From Pelolinea submarina (GTDB lineage Bacteria > Chloroflexota > Anaerolineae > Anaerolineales > Anaerolineaceae), in contig NZ_AP018437.1 in assembly GCF_003966975.1 (NCBI RefSeq), positions 1,116,001 through 1,180,000 of the forward strand: DNA of 64,000 bases. Reading direction: 5' to 3'. The notes beneath the pieces were generated by a model. It was not told the origin of the DNA and made no database searches. It was given only the letters and a program-made list of their open reading frames with translations. Shown one piece after another: positions 35,340-43,747 of the stretch. How positions within the stretch are numbered: position 1 is the stretch's first letter; each line of letters starts with the position of its first letter. The position numbers and the translations under genes were made by a program.

Positions 35340-37856
35340 ATGAGCGATAGCCCCAACCAAGAAGAACTGCGCATCGGTGTGTATATTTGCCACTGCGGCA
35401 GCAATATCGCAGGCGTTATCCCTCCCGCGGAGGTGGCCGAATGGGCCTCTCATTTGCCGGGAGTGGTGCGCGCCACGGATACACTGTACGCCTGCGCCGA
35501 CAGCGGCCAGTCCCTCATCAAAGAAGACATCAAAAAGTACAACCTGAACCGTGTGGTCGTGTCAGCCTGTTCTGTGCGTATGCATGAGACCACCTTCCGC
35601 GGCGCTGTCTCGGAAGCCGGATTGAACCCTTTCCTGATGGAAATGGCTAACATCCGCGAGCAGTGCACCTGGGCGCATGGGCACGATAAAGCCGGCGCAC
35701 TGGAAAAAGCCAAGGATCTGACCGCGGCCGCGGTTGCCAAAGCGCGTTTCCTGACACCGCTGGAATTTATCACGGTGCCGGTCACCAAACGCGCCATGGT
35801 CATCGGCGGCGGCGTTGCCGGCATCAGCGCGGCGCTCGATCTGGCCGATCAGGGTATTGAAACAGTTTTAGTGGAGAAAGAACCGACCATTGGCGGGGTC
35901 ATGGCGCAGTTGAATAAGACCTTCCCGACCATGGACTGTAGTATATGAATTCTCGCACCTAAAATGGTTGACGCGGCGCGTCATCCGAAAATTACAGTCA
36001 AGACCTACACCAATGTTGAACGCGTAGAAGGCTACGTGGGTAACTTCAAAGTGCAACTGCGTGAGAAAGCGCGCTATGTGCGCGCGGATCGCTGTAACGG
36101 CTGCGGCGAATGTGCCAAGGCCTGCCCGGTTGAAGTACCCAATTATTTTGAAATGAACCTGGCTCCGCGTAAAGCGGCTTATGTTCCCATGAGCCAGTCT
36201 GTTCCCCTGCTGTATACCATTGATATGGACGCCTGTATCCACTGCTATAAATGCGTGGATGCCTGCGGCGCGCTGGATGCGATTGATTTCAGCCAAGAGG
36301 ATAAAATCGAGTGGGAAGACGTCGGCTCTGTTGTGGTCGCCACGGGCTTCAACCACTTTGATCCCAGCGTGATCCCTGAATATGGCTACAGCCAGTATCC
36401 GAATGTGATCACGGCCATGGAAATGGAACGCCTGAACAACTCAGCCGGCCCCACCACGGGCAACCTGATCCGGCCCAGCGACGGTTTGAATCCCAAGCGC
36501 GTGGCTATCATCAACTGTGTGGGTTCACGCGATAAGCGCTTCAACCCATGGTGTTCCAACTTCTGCTGCATGTACGCTATCAAGAACGCCATCCTGCTCA
36601 AGCAGGCTAATCCGGACATCGACCTGTCCATTTACTATATAGACATCCGCACACCCTCCAAGGGTTACGAAGAGTTCTACGACCGCGCTCGGGAGATGGG
36701 TATCCACTTTATTCAGGGACGCCCCAGCCTGATCTCGGAAGACCCACTGACCAGGAACCTGTATATCCATTCGGAAGACCAGGCACTTGGCAAGGTAATC
36801 GAGAAAGAGTATGACATGGTCATGCTCAACCAGGCGGCTGTACCGCAGCCGGACGTGGACACGGTCAGTTCCATCTTGAATATCTCGCAAAGCCCGGGCG
36901 GCTGGTTCATGGAATATCATCCCAAGCTGCGTCCGGTGGACAGCCCGACCGACGGCATTTTCCTGGCGGGCGCCTGCCAGGGGCAGAAGGACATCCCGGC
37001 TTCCGTATCTTCCGGTTTGGCTTGTGCATCGCGCGCCGGCCGCATCCTGCATTCGGATGAGTGGCAAATTGAGCCCATCATCGCGCAGGTTTGGGAAGAC
37101 CGCTGTGTCAGCGCGGAAGGCAAGCAGTGCGGCGTGTGCGCCAAGGCCTGCCCGTACGGCGCCATCACGGTCGAAAAAGGCACCGCGGCGCTGATTACCA
37201 CGGCCAAGTGCCACGGCTGCGGCGGCTGTGTGGCAGAATGCCCACACAACGCCATCACCCAAATGCACTATACCGACGCGCAGATTCTGGCGCAGATCCG
37301 GGCCCTGCTGGCGGAGAAACCCGAAGAAAAGATCTTCGCTTTCCGTTGCCAGTGGTGTTCCTATGGCGGCGCGGACCTGGCCGGCACCAGCCACTTTGAT
37401 TATTCCTCCAACGAACGCGGTATCCGCGTCATGTGTTCAGCGCGTATGGACAGCGACTTTATCTACGAAGCTTTCCGCCTGGGGGCGGGCGCTGTGATGT
37501 ATTCCGGCTGCCACCCGCAGGACTGCCACTACATCACCGGCCAACGTGTAGGCGCCGTCCGCGCCGACCGTTTGCTGAAGACGCTGGAAAAACTGGGCAT
37601 GAGCGACGGACGTTTCCGCATTGAGTGGATTTCCGCGGCTGAAGGCGATAAATATTCACGTGTGATTAACGAAATGCAACAGACCATCAACGATATCGGC
37701 ATGCAGCAAATCCTGGCTGAAAACGCCGCTATGCGGCCGGAGTTGGAAAAACGCTCGCGGCGCATGTACGAAGTGCCCATGGTGCCGGAAGCGTCTACTT
37801 ATTCGGATAAGATGGTTATTGCCATGAGCGTCAAGGAGGTCAAGGATGGAAAGTGA
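35340..37856 (+). CDS. hdrA: HdrA-MvhD fusion, probable selenoprotein with in-frame TGA at 35946
   Basis: An 838-residue flavin and iron-sulfur protein read through one in-frame TGA (35946-35948, residue 203). Upstream are the HdrA start motif RIGVYICHCGSNI and FAD motif IGGGVAGISAALDLA; the TGA falls in TFPTMDCSI-U-ILAPKM, where HdrA proteins carry a conserved Cys before ILxPKM. Downstream, still in the same frame, come FeS motifs at about 252-262, 299-309, 589-604 and 624-634 and an MvhD domain (663-788, starting FRCQWCSYGGADLAG). HdrA is the flavin-based electron bifurcation site. A SECIS-like hairpin follows the TGA. The alternative, a split gene with the second part starting at ATG 35964, would break the FAD domain. 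Start follows AAAGGAG. Confidence 0.88.
35964..35987 (+). promoter_or_regulatory. SECIS-like hairpin downstream of the hdrA TGA
   Basis: Bases 35966-35974 pair with 35978-35986 over nine positions with one T-T mismatch, around a GGC loop at 35975-35977. The loop begins 27 bases after the TGA and has G in its first two positions, as expected for a bacterial selenocysteine insertion element read by SelB. It lies within the coding sequence. Confidence 0.7.
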
Positions 37857-38445
37857 ACGCCCCCTGACCTTCGCCGATGAGGTGCGCGCCGTGCCCGGCG
37901 GAGAGCACCTGGACAGGTGCTATTCCTGTGGCACGTGCGTCAGCCGCTGCCTGATCCAACAGAAACTGGAGCCGGATTACAATCCGCGCCGGCTGCTGCG
38001 CATGGTCATGCTGGAAATGCGCGAAGAAGCTTTTCAAAGCCCGACCACCTGGCTGTGCTCAGCCTGCGACCTGTGCTACAGCGCCTGCCCGCAGGAGATC
38101 CATATCTCCAGCGTGATCAACGCGGTCAAGCACCTGGCGGTAAAAGCCGGATATAAGCCGGTGATCCAATCGGCCAAAGTGAACGCGCAAACCTGCGTGG
38201 GCTGCGGCCTATGCGAGCAGGCCTGTCCCTACGAAGCCATTACGTTGGAAAAGACCAACGTGCCCTTCCGCGGCAAGGAACTGACCATTGCGCAGGTGAA
38301 CGCTGAAAAATGCATGGCCTGCGGGTTGTGCGCTTCGGTGTGCCGCTCGACCTCCATTGAGCTGTCCACCGCTGCCCCCAGCGAAGAATTTATCGAAGAC
38401 ATCCACAGTTGGATGATGAAGCAGCGCAGAGAGGTGGCCGCATGA
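37846..38445 (+). CDS. HdrC-like iron-sulfur subunit with extra ferredoxin domain
   Basis: A 199-residue protein. The N-terminal half has the HdrC pattern with two clusters (CYSCGTCVSRC and CSACDLCYSAC) and short helices after each; the C-terminal half adds a two-cluster ferredoxin (CVGCGLCEQAC and CMACGLCASVC). HdrC normally passes electrons from HdrA to HdrB, but no HdrB gene is present, so here the recipient may be the AOR or the FlxC-like protein. The start overlaps the hdrA stop by 11 bases and has AAGGAGG in front. Confidence 0.87.
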   Translation: MESERPLTFADEVRAVPGGEHLDRCYSCGTCVSRCLIQQKLEPDYNPRRLLRMVMLEMREEAFQSPTTWLCSACDLCYSACPQEIHISSVINAVKHLAVKAGYKPVIQSAKVNAQTCVGCGLCEQACPYEAITLEKTNVPFRGKELTIAQVNAEKCMACGLCASVCRSTSIELSTAAPSEEFIEDIHSWMMKQRREVAA

Positions 38446-38891
38446 GCGCCAAACCGCATTTCTTCCTGTTCCAATGCCAATACTGCCTGGCGGCATCCGA
38501 TGACCAGCACTGGGTGGAGAATGACCTGCCGAAGAATGTGAAATTGATCAAGACTCCCTGCACCGGCCGCATCAGCCCCATGTTCGTGCTCAACGCTTTT
38601 CAAAGCGGCGCGGACGGCGTGCTGATCAGCGGCTGTATGCCGGAGAAATGCCATTACATCAAGGGCAACCTAGGCGCCCGGCGCCAACTGGACGAGTTCG
38701 CCCGGCTGCTGGCCTACCTGGGCATGCAGCCCGAACGGGTGCGCTTTGTATGGATGAATGTGAGCGAACGCGGCCGCATCCAGCAGGAAGTGGTCGATTT
38801 CGAAGCGCAGTTGGCTGCGTTGGGACCATCTGAAAAATTCGCCGCGATCAGCGCGAGCGGGAACGCGGGAGGCAGATATGGCCAATATTGA
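38442..38891 (+). CDS. MvhD-like [2Fe-2S] electron-transfer subunit
   Basis: A 149-residue protein of the MvhD/FlpD/FlxD family (hydrogenase iron-sulfur subunit). The family Cys pattern is visible as FQCQYC, a Cys in TPCTGRI, and SGCMPEKCHY. MvhD normally feeds electrons from a donor such as hydrogenase or NADH dehydrogenase into HdrA. The N-terminal Cys motif is followed by LAASD rather than the SYGGAD seen in the fused domain of HdrA, so the two MvhD modules are not interchangeable copies. ATG overlaps the preceding TGA. Confidence 0.88.
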   Translation: MSAKPHFFLFQCQYCLAASDDQHWVENDLPKNVKLIKTPCTGRISPMFVLNAFQSGADGVLISGCMPEKCHYIKGNLGARRQLDEFARLLAYLGMQPERVRFVWMNVSERGRIQQEVVDFEAQLAALGPSEKFAAISASGNAGGRYGQY

Positions 38892-39828
38892 TGCCCTGCG
38901 CCAGGAAGTCTCGCGCGTGTTATCCGAAAAAATCGTCGATGTCGTGCTGGGTTTCGAAGCGGGCAGCCTGCCCACGCGTAACCAGCCGGTATTCATCCAT
39001 AAGGCCAAAGAAAGTAAAAGGCTAGTAGATAACGGCTTCGGCTCCAACAACCTGGCAGCGCTACTGGCCCAGCGGCCAAAAGACGAAAAGATCGGCGTGA
39101 TCTGCCGCGGCTGTGAAAGCCGCGCCATCCGCGCTTTGACGGTTGAACAGCAGCTTAACCGCGAAAACCTTTACCTGATCGGTGTGCCCTGCCGGGGCAT
39201 CATCGACTGGCGTGCTTTGGAGCGTGCCGTGGACGGCGAGATTTTAGCGGTGGCCGAAGACGGCGAAGACCTGCTGGTCACGCTGAAGGACGACGAGAAG
39301 AAGCTGGCGCGCGCGGAAGTGCTGCACAGCGCCTGCCGCAACTGCCGCCAGCCCGACCCGGTGGGGACGGACGTGCTGATCGGCGAGTTGCCCGCGCGGG
39401 AAGGTTTAGCGCAGCGTTCGCCGGACGTGGCTGCTTTCCTGGGCAAGGACGCCGACGCGCGTTATGCCATCTTCAGCGAAGAGGCCGAGCGCTGCATCCG
39501 CTGCTACGCCTGCCGCGAAGCCTGCCCGATGTGCTACTGTACCGAATGTTTCGTGGACCACATCACCCCGCGCTGGAGCGAGAGCATGGTTTCCAAAGGC
39601 GGCACGCAAGCCTGGCACATCATCCGCGCTTTCCATCAGACCGGCCGCTGTGTGAGCTGCGGCGCCTGTGAACGCGCCTGCCCGATGGAAATTAAAATGG
39701 AATACATTACCGACCGCTTGAATGAAGACATGCAGGACATGTACGGATTTGAAGTGGGCGCCAACGACAGCGACCAGCCGCCCTTCGCGGCCTTCTCGCT
39801 GGATGACCGCAACCGGTTCAAGGAGTAG
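38878..39828 (+). CDS. FrhB/FlxC-like iron-sulfur subunit
   Basis: A 316-residue protein with an N-terminal region resembling the beta subunit of coenzyme F420 hydrogenase and related proteins (ICRGCESRAIRAL, then GVPCRGIIDW near residue 105) and a C-terminal two-cluster ferredoxin domain (CIRCYACREACPMCYC and CVSCGACERACP). A similar combination is found in FlxC-type subunits of Flx-Hdr complexes. It probably relays electrons between the FAD/NAD subunit and MvhD/HdrA. The start overlaps the preceding gene by 14 bases behind a GGGAGG site. Confidence 0.75.
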   Translation: MANIDALRQEVSRVLSEKIVDVVLGFEAGSLPTRNQPVFIHKAKESKRLVDNGFGSNNLAALLAQRPKDEKIGVICRGCESRAIRALTVEQQLNRENLYLIGVPCRGIIDWRALERAVDGEILAVAEDGEDLLVTLKDDEKKLARAEVLHSACRNCRQPDPVGTDVLIGELPAREGLAQRSPDVAAFLGKDADARYAIFSEEAERCIRCYACREACPMCYCTECFVDHITPRWSESMVSKGGTQAWHIIRAFHQTGRCVSCGACERACPMEIKMEYITDRLNEDMQDMYGFEVGANDSDQPPFAAFSLDDRNRFKE

Positions 39829-39832
39829 AGCG

Positions 39833-40855
39833 ATGAGCTATAAGACAACCCCCGTGAACCAATTCCCCAAGCTGGTCAGCCAGTGGATCAAAAAATACGA
39901 CGTAACCGCCCCGGCGGAAGCCAAAAACGGGCTGGAATACAAGACCATCGGCGACCCAGCCGAGATGATGCTCAATAACCGCGTGAATACCACTTACGCG
40001 CCCAAGGCTTTTTTCCTGCCGCAGTCCGAAAAGCTGTTCACGGTTGAGCATGGGCGTTTCCAGGCACCGGAATTGAAAACCAAACCGCGTTTGCTGCTGG
40101 GCGTACGCCCCTGCGACACGCGCGCTTTCTGGCTGCTGGATACCGTTTTCCTGGCCAAAGGCGAGGAAGATGCCTACTGGCAGCGCCGGCGCGCGGACAG
40201 CCTGGTGATCTCGTTTGGCTGCGACACGCCCTGCGCCTCCTGTTTCTGCACCTCCGTGGGCGGGGAGCCTTTCGGCAGGGAAGGTTCGGATATCCAGATG
40301 ACGCAGTTGGAAGACGTCTATGTATTCGAAGCTTTCACCGAAAAGGGCAGCGCGCTGATCAACAAATTGCCAGAAGCCGACGCGGCCACCGTTAAAAAGG
40401 TCAAGGCACTGCAAAAGACCAGCGCGGCCGAGATGCCCAAGGCATTCGATAACACCAACCTGCGCGATCATCTGTACGCGTTGTTCGAAGACGACTTTTG
40501 GAAGGAAGTGGCCGAAACCTGCCTGGGTTGCGGCGTATGCACCTACCTGTGCCCGACCTGCTACTGCTTCGACATCGTGGACGAAGTACAGCGCGGTGAA
40601 CGCGTGCGCAACTGGGATACCTGCATGTTCCGCGTGTATTCCCAGGAAGCCTCTGGGCACAACCCGCGCCCGAACAAGGCCGCCCGCACCCGCCAGCGCG
40701 TCATGCATAAATATGCCTACTGGATTGATTCCATCAACGAATTCGGCTGTACCGGCTGCGGCCGCTGCGTGGTGAATTGTCCGGTGAACATCGACATCCG
40801 CGAAATTGTGAGCGCCGCACAGGCGCGCAGCGCGAAAATGGAGGCGGCAAAATGA
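39833..40855 (+). CDS. FlxB/HydB-like iron-sulfur subunit
   Basis: A 340-residue protein of the sulfhydrogenase beta/FlxB family. The N-terminal domain includes LLGVRPCDTRAFWLLD and a Cys-rich loop FGCDTPCASCFC, both characteristic; the C-terminal part holds two clusters, CLGCGVCTYLCPTCYC and CTGCGRCVVNC. It pairs with the FAD/NAD-binding subunit encoded directly downstream and moves electrons between NAD(P)H and the Hdr module. The ATG at 39833 is set by AGGAG at seven bases; the open frame extends further upstream inside the preceding gene. Confidence 0.88.
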   Translation: MSYKTTPVNQFPKLVSQWIKKYDVTAPAEAKNGLEYKTIGDPAEMMLNNRVNTTYAPKAFFLPQSEKLFTVEHGRFQAPELKTKPRLLLGVRPCDTRAFWLLDTVFLAKGEEDAYWQRRRADSLVISFGCDTPCASCFCTSVGGEPFGREGSDIQMTQLEDVYVFEAFTEKGSALINKLPEADAATVKKVKALQKTSAAEMPKAFDNTNLRDHLYALFEDDFWKEVAETCLGCGVCTYLCPTCYCFDIVDEVQRGERVRNWDTCMFRVYSQEASGHNPRPNKAARTRQRVMHKYAYWIDSINEFGCTGCGRCVVNCPVNIDIREIVSAAQARSAKMEAAK

Positions 40856-41694
40856 ACCTCTACCAACCCATGCCCATGCGCGTTGAGCGCGTCATCAACG
40901 AAACCAGCGACCTGACGCTCAAATCTTTTGAGTTGACCTTCGAAAACAAGACTGACCAAAAGGCATTCTTTGAGAAATACAATCCCGGCCAGTTCTGCCA
41001 ATTTTCCGTGTTCGGCAAGGGCGAAGCGCCCTTCGGAATCGCCTCGGCTGCCTGGGAAGGCCCGTTCGTGCGCTTTACGGTACAAAACGTTGGCTCGTTG
41101 ACCCAAACCATTCACAATTTGCAGCCCGGCGACCTGGTCGGCGTGCGCGGCCCCTTAGGCAACGGTTTTCCGCTGGACAAGCTGAAAGGCCGCAACCTGG
41201 TCATCATCGGCGGCGGCTGTGCTTTTTCGACGCTTTACGCGCTGACCAAGCACATTATGTACAAGGAACACCGCAAGGATTACGGCCAACTGACCATTGT
41301 TTACGGCGCGCGCAATTCGGGGCTGTGCCTGTACAAAGCCGACATCGAATCCTGGTATGACCGCAGCGACATGGTCATCCACCAGGCCATCGACGTACCC
41401 GAAGAGGGCTGGGACCATCACGTCGGCTACGTGCCGGACGTGGTCAAGAAGGTTGCCCCGGCACCCAAAAACACATCGGCGATCGTGTGCGGCCCGCCCA
41501 TTATGACCAAATTCACCCTGCCCATCCTAAGCGAATTGGGATTTCCGCCCAAGGAGATCTATACTTCGCTGGAAAAACGCATGAAGTGCGGCGTGGGCAA
41601 GTGTGGCCGCTGTAATATCGGATCCAAATACGTCTGCAAGGACGGCCCGGTCTTCACGCTGGCCGAATTGAACGACTTGCCGCAGGACATCTAA
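40852..41694 (+). CDS. FlxA/HydG-like FAD/NAD(P)-binding oxidoreductase
   Basis: A 280-residue protein of the ferredoxin-NADP reductase family, sulfhydrogenase gamma/FlxA subgroup. An FAD domain (containing YNPGQFCQFSVFG and VRGPLGNGF) is followed by an NAD(P) domain with VIIGGGCAFSTLYAL and VCGPPIM, and a C-terminal [2Fe-2S] pattern MKCGVGKCGRCNIG with a further Cys in YVCKDGP. It is the site where NADH or NADPH meets the complex. ATG overlaps the TGA of the FlxB-like gene. Confidence 0.92.
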   Translation: MNLYQPMPMRVERVINETSDLTLKSFELTFENKTDQKAFFEKYNPGQFCQFSVFGKGEAPFGIASAAWEGPFVRFTVQNVGSLTQTIHNLQPGDLVGVRGPLGNGFPLDKLKGRNLVIIGGGCAFSTLYALTKHIMYKEHRKDYGQLTIVYGARNSGLCLYKADIESWYDRSDMVIHQAIDVPEEGWDHHVGYVPDVVKKVAPAPKNTSAIVCGPPIMTKFTLPILSELGFPPKEIYTSLEKRMKCGVGKCGRCNIGSKYVCKDGPVFTLAELNDLPQDI

Positions 41695-41704
41695 GGAGTA
41701 GCGC

Positions 41705-42676
41705 ATGCCCGGAAGAGGACTAACCCAAAAACACAGCAGCCCCGAAGCCATTGTGCTGGAGCGGGCCATGGTCACGCGCCATTACATCATGCGCTGGGAT
41801 CTGGGACGCTGCGTGGGCTGCCAGATTGGCCCGGCTGTCTGCCCGCATGATGCCCTGACGCACGTGGACGCCGTACTGGAAGACGGCCGCATGAGCGTCA
41901 AACAGCTGGTGGACGTGGACGCGGACAAGTGCGTTTTCTGCGGCGAGTGCGTGGAAATGTGCCCGCTGAACGCCATCGATATGACCGTCAACGGCGAAGT
42001 GGAAAATCCCGTTATCAAATATGAAGCCTTCCCGACCCTGACGCAGTCCACTGTGTTCAACAAGGACGCGTTTGACTGGTCGCGCAAGGATTTTGTGATC
42101 GACAACTGCCCCACCAACGTGATCAGCTACGACGAGAAAGAAAAGACACTGGTGGTGGACGATGCTCACTGCATCCGCTGCCGGCAGTGCGAAGTGGCCA
42201 GCGACGGCGCCTTTATCGTGCAGCAGCCCTGGAAGGGCAGCGTGAAATTGCAGCGCGAGAAGTGCGTGGAAGGCTGCCTGGCCTGCGCGGATATCTGCCC
42301 CACGCGCGCCCTGCACATCAATGACGAGGGCGAGCTGGTGCTGGCGGATTACTATTGCATTAAGTGCGGCGCATGTATGCAGATCTGCCCGGTTAAACCG
42401 GAGATCGAAGAATACGAAGTGGTGGCCGAGGATTACGGTGTCGAGAAAGTGGTCAAGCACCAGCGCATCACCAACGCGCCGGAACTGCCGGTGCTGGTGG
42501 AACGCTGGCGCGTGGCGCATTCCGAAGTGCACAGCGGTTCCTGGACGCAGGCGCTGCTCAAGCTGGCGGATGAGAAAGCCGAAATGGTGGAGATCGACCG
42601 CAAGCGCGCGCTCAAACGGCGCGACCTGATCTTTTCGCTCAAGGGCGGGCGCAATATCGAAGAAAAGCCTGAATAG
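41705..42676 (+). CDS. Polyferredoxin
   Basis: A 323-residue iron-sulfur protein with multiple cluster motifs: CVGCQIGPAVC, CVFCGECVEMC, an unusual CIRCRQCEV, CVEGCLACADIC and CIKCGACMQIC. Some positions deviate (a Gly-Pro insertion in the first motif, a missing last Cys in the third), so four rather than five clusters are certain. It resembles MvhB/VhuB or FwdF-type polyferredoxins that wire large complexes. It is the last gene of the AOR-Hdr operon, with AAGGAG before the start, and a terminator follows within 130 bases. Confidence 0.85.
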   Translation: MPGRGLTQKHSSPEAIVLERAMVTRHYIMRWDLGRCVGCQIGPAVCPHDALTHVDAVLEDGRMSVKQLVDVDADKCVFCGECVEMCPLNAIDMTVNGEVENPVIKYEAFPTLTQSTVFNKDAFDWSRKDFVIDNCPTNVISYDEKEKTLVVDDAHCIRCRQCEVASDGAFIVQQPWKGSVKLQREKCVEGCLACADICPTRALHINDEGELVLADYYCIKCGACMQICPVKPEIEEYEVVAEDYGVEKVVKHQRITNAPELPVLVERWRVAHSEVHSGSWTQALLKLADEKAEMVEIDRKRALKRRDLIFSLKGGRNIEEKPE

Positions 42677-42772
42677 GACGCTTGAGTTTTTTGGTTTTTG
42701 CCACAGATAAACACGGATAAAACCAAAACACTTTTAAAAATTTGATTCACACAGATAAAGTGAACCATCATG

Positions 42773-42808
42773 ATTCCGAATTTCTTCTGAAGTTCGGAAT
42801 TTTTATTT
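42773..42808 (+). terminator. Terminator of the AOR-Hdr operon
   Basis: An 8-bp stem (42773-42780 with 42793-42800), continued inward by a second short stem, followed by a T-rich run. It lies about 100 bases after the polyferredoxin stop. Confidence 0.75.
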
Positions 42809-42890
42809 TGTATTTGTAAGCCAAGGACGAGACAGAAAAAATTATTTAATATGAAATTACCTGCAATTAATAAAAAATAATCCAAAATCT

Positions 42891-43097
42891 GTCATTGCGA
42901 GGAGCTTGCCCACTCGCTTTTCTGTGGGCAAGCGACGTGGCAATCTCAGCTCTTTGCTCACATCTCCACGATTCAATACCTGCTCCTTCTTCCTTTTATC
43001 TATCCTATCTCAAAGCTGAGATTGCTCTCTCCAAGAGGGTGCTTTGCGATTCCCCGAGGGAATGCTCTGCGATCGTCACTACGTTCCTCGCAATGAC
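42891..43097. repeat. Nested inverted-repeat element, about 207 bp
   Basis: The ends are perfect 13-base inverted repeats (42891-42903 and 43085-43097, beginning GTCATTGCGAGGA). Inside lie a perfect 10-bp hairpin (42904-42913 with 42924-42933), an 11-bp inverted pair (42941-42951 with 43014-43024), and two copies of a 22-23-bp palindromic unit (43029-43073) that also occurs in tandem at 49475-49589. There is no transposase. It looks like a non-autonomous palindromic repeat of the MITE or REP-island kind. Confidence 0.75.
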
Positions 43098-43258
43098 ATG
43101 AGTGCGAGGAAAGGTATAGATTAAAATAACTCTATCCAAAATTTTCAAAATTACGGCTGCGGATGCTTACTTTTCTGGTTGTCAGAAGCCAAAAACGCAT
43201 AGAAGGGCGATAAAATAAACCCAATACACGATACTAATGTTTATTTATGGAGGGAAGC

Positions 43259-43699
43259 TTGGAAGAAAGTATCAAAGAAAAAATTGTTGCCGACGCAGTC
43301 GCGCGCATGGATGAAAGCTACCACTGCTCGGAAGCCATTTTATTAGCAGCTGCCGGCCACTACTTGCCGGATTTGGACCCATTGGCCGTGCGCCTCTCCA
43401 CACCCTTTGCGGGCGGGGTGGGCTGCTCGCATATGGAGTTGTGCGGTGCGCTTGCCGGGGGAGTGCTGCTGATCGGTGCGCTGTATGGCCGCGAGGATGC
43501 GCAGACGAATGACGATCTTTGCCAGGCGCTGACCGCTGGTTGGCGTGAGCGCTTCATGAAGGAGTTCGGTTACACCTGCTGCCAGGACCTGCGCGAGAAT
43601 TGGGTGGGGCAGCCGGGCCAGCCGGATTGCAAAGCGCTGGTGGGGCGGGCGACCGGCCTGCTGGTGGATTTCCTGGAAGAAACCGCCCATAAAGCCTGA
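43259..43699 (+). CDS. C_GCAxxG_C_C family redox-associated protein
   Basis: A roughly 146-residue protein with the pattern that names this family: an early Cys in YHCSEAIL, the central GVGCSHMELCGALAGG, and later Cys residues in YTCCQDL and PDCKAL. The family is widespread in anaerobes; its role is unclear, but it often sits near redox or metal genes. The GGAGGG site lies between an ATG at 43247 and a TTG at 43259, so the TTG is the likelier start, although spacing is short. It is separate from the Hdr operon. Confidence 0.85.
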   Translation: MEESIKEKIVADAVARMDESYHCSEAILLAAAGHYLPDLDPLAVRLSTPFAGGVGCSHMELCGALAGGVLLIGALYGREDAQTNDDLCQALTAGWRERFMKEFGYTCCQDLRENWVGQPGQPDCKALVGRATGLLVDFLEETAHKA

Positions 43700-43747
43700 T
43701 CATCTTTTCTTTATCGCGCATTCACAAGCAACCAAACGGAGATACCC

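Larger units (their letters stand above)
42677..43258. other. Intergenic region with terminator and repeat element
   Basis: Nearly 580 bases without a convincing gene. It begins with two short CACAGATAAA-type motifs near 42702 and 42751, then the terminator at 42773-42808, an AT-rich stretch, the nested inverted-repeat element at 42891-43097, and about 150 bases of ordinary sequence before the next gene. Confidence 0.6.

Noticed and set aside
35340..37856. HdrA as a pseudogene or as two separate genes
   Set aside because: Only one TGA interrupts the frame, at the position of a conserved Cys, with strong similarity directly on both sides; splitting would cut the FAD domain, and the second part lacks a ribosome-binding site.
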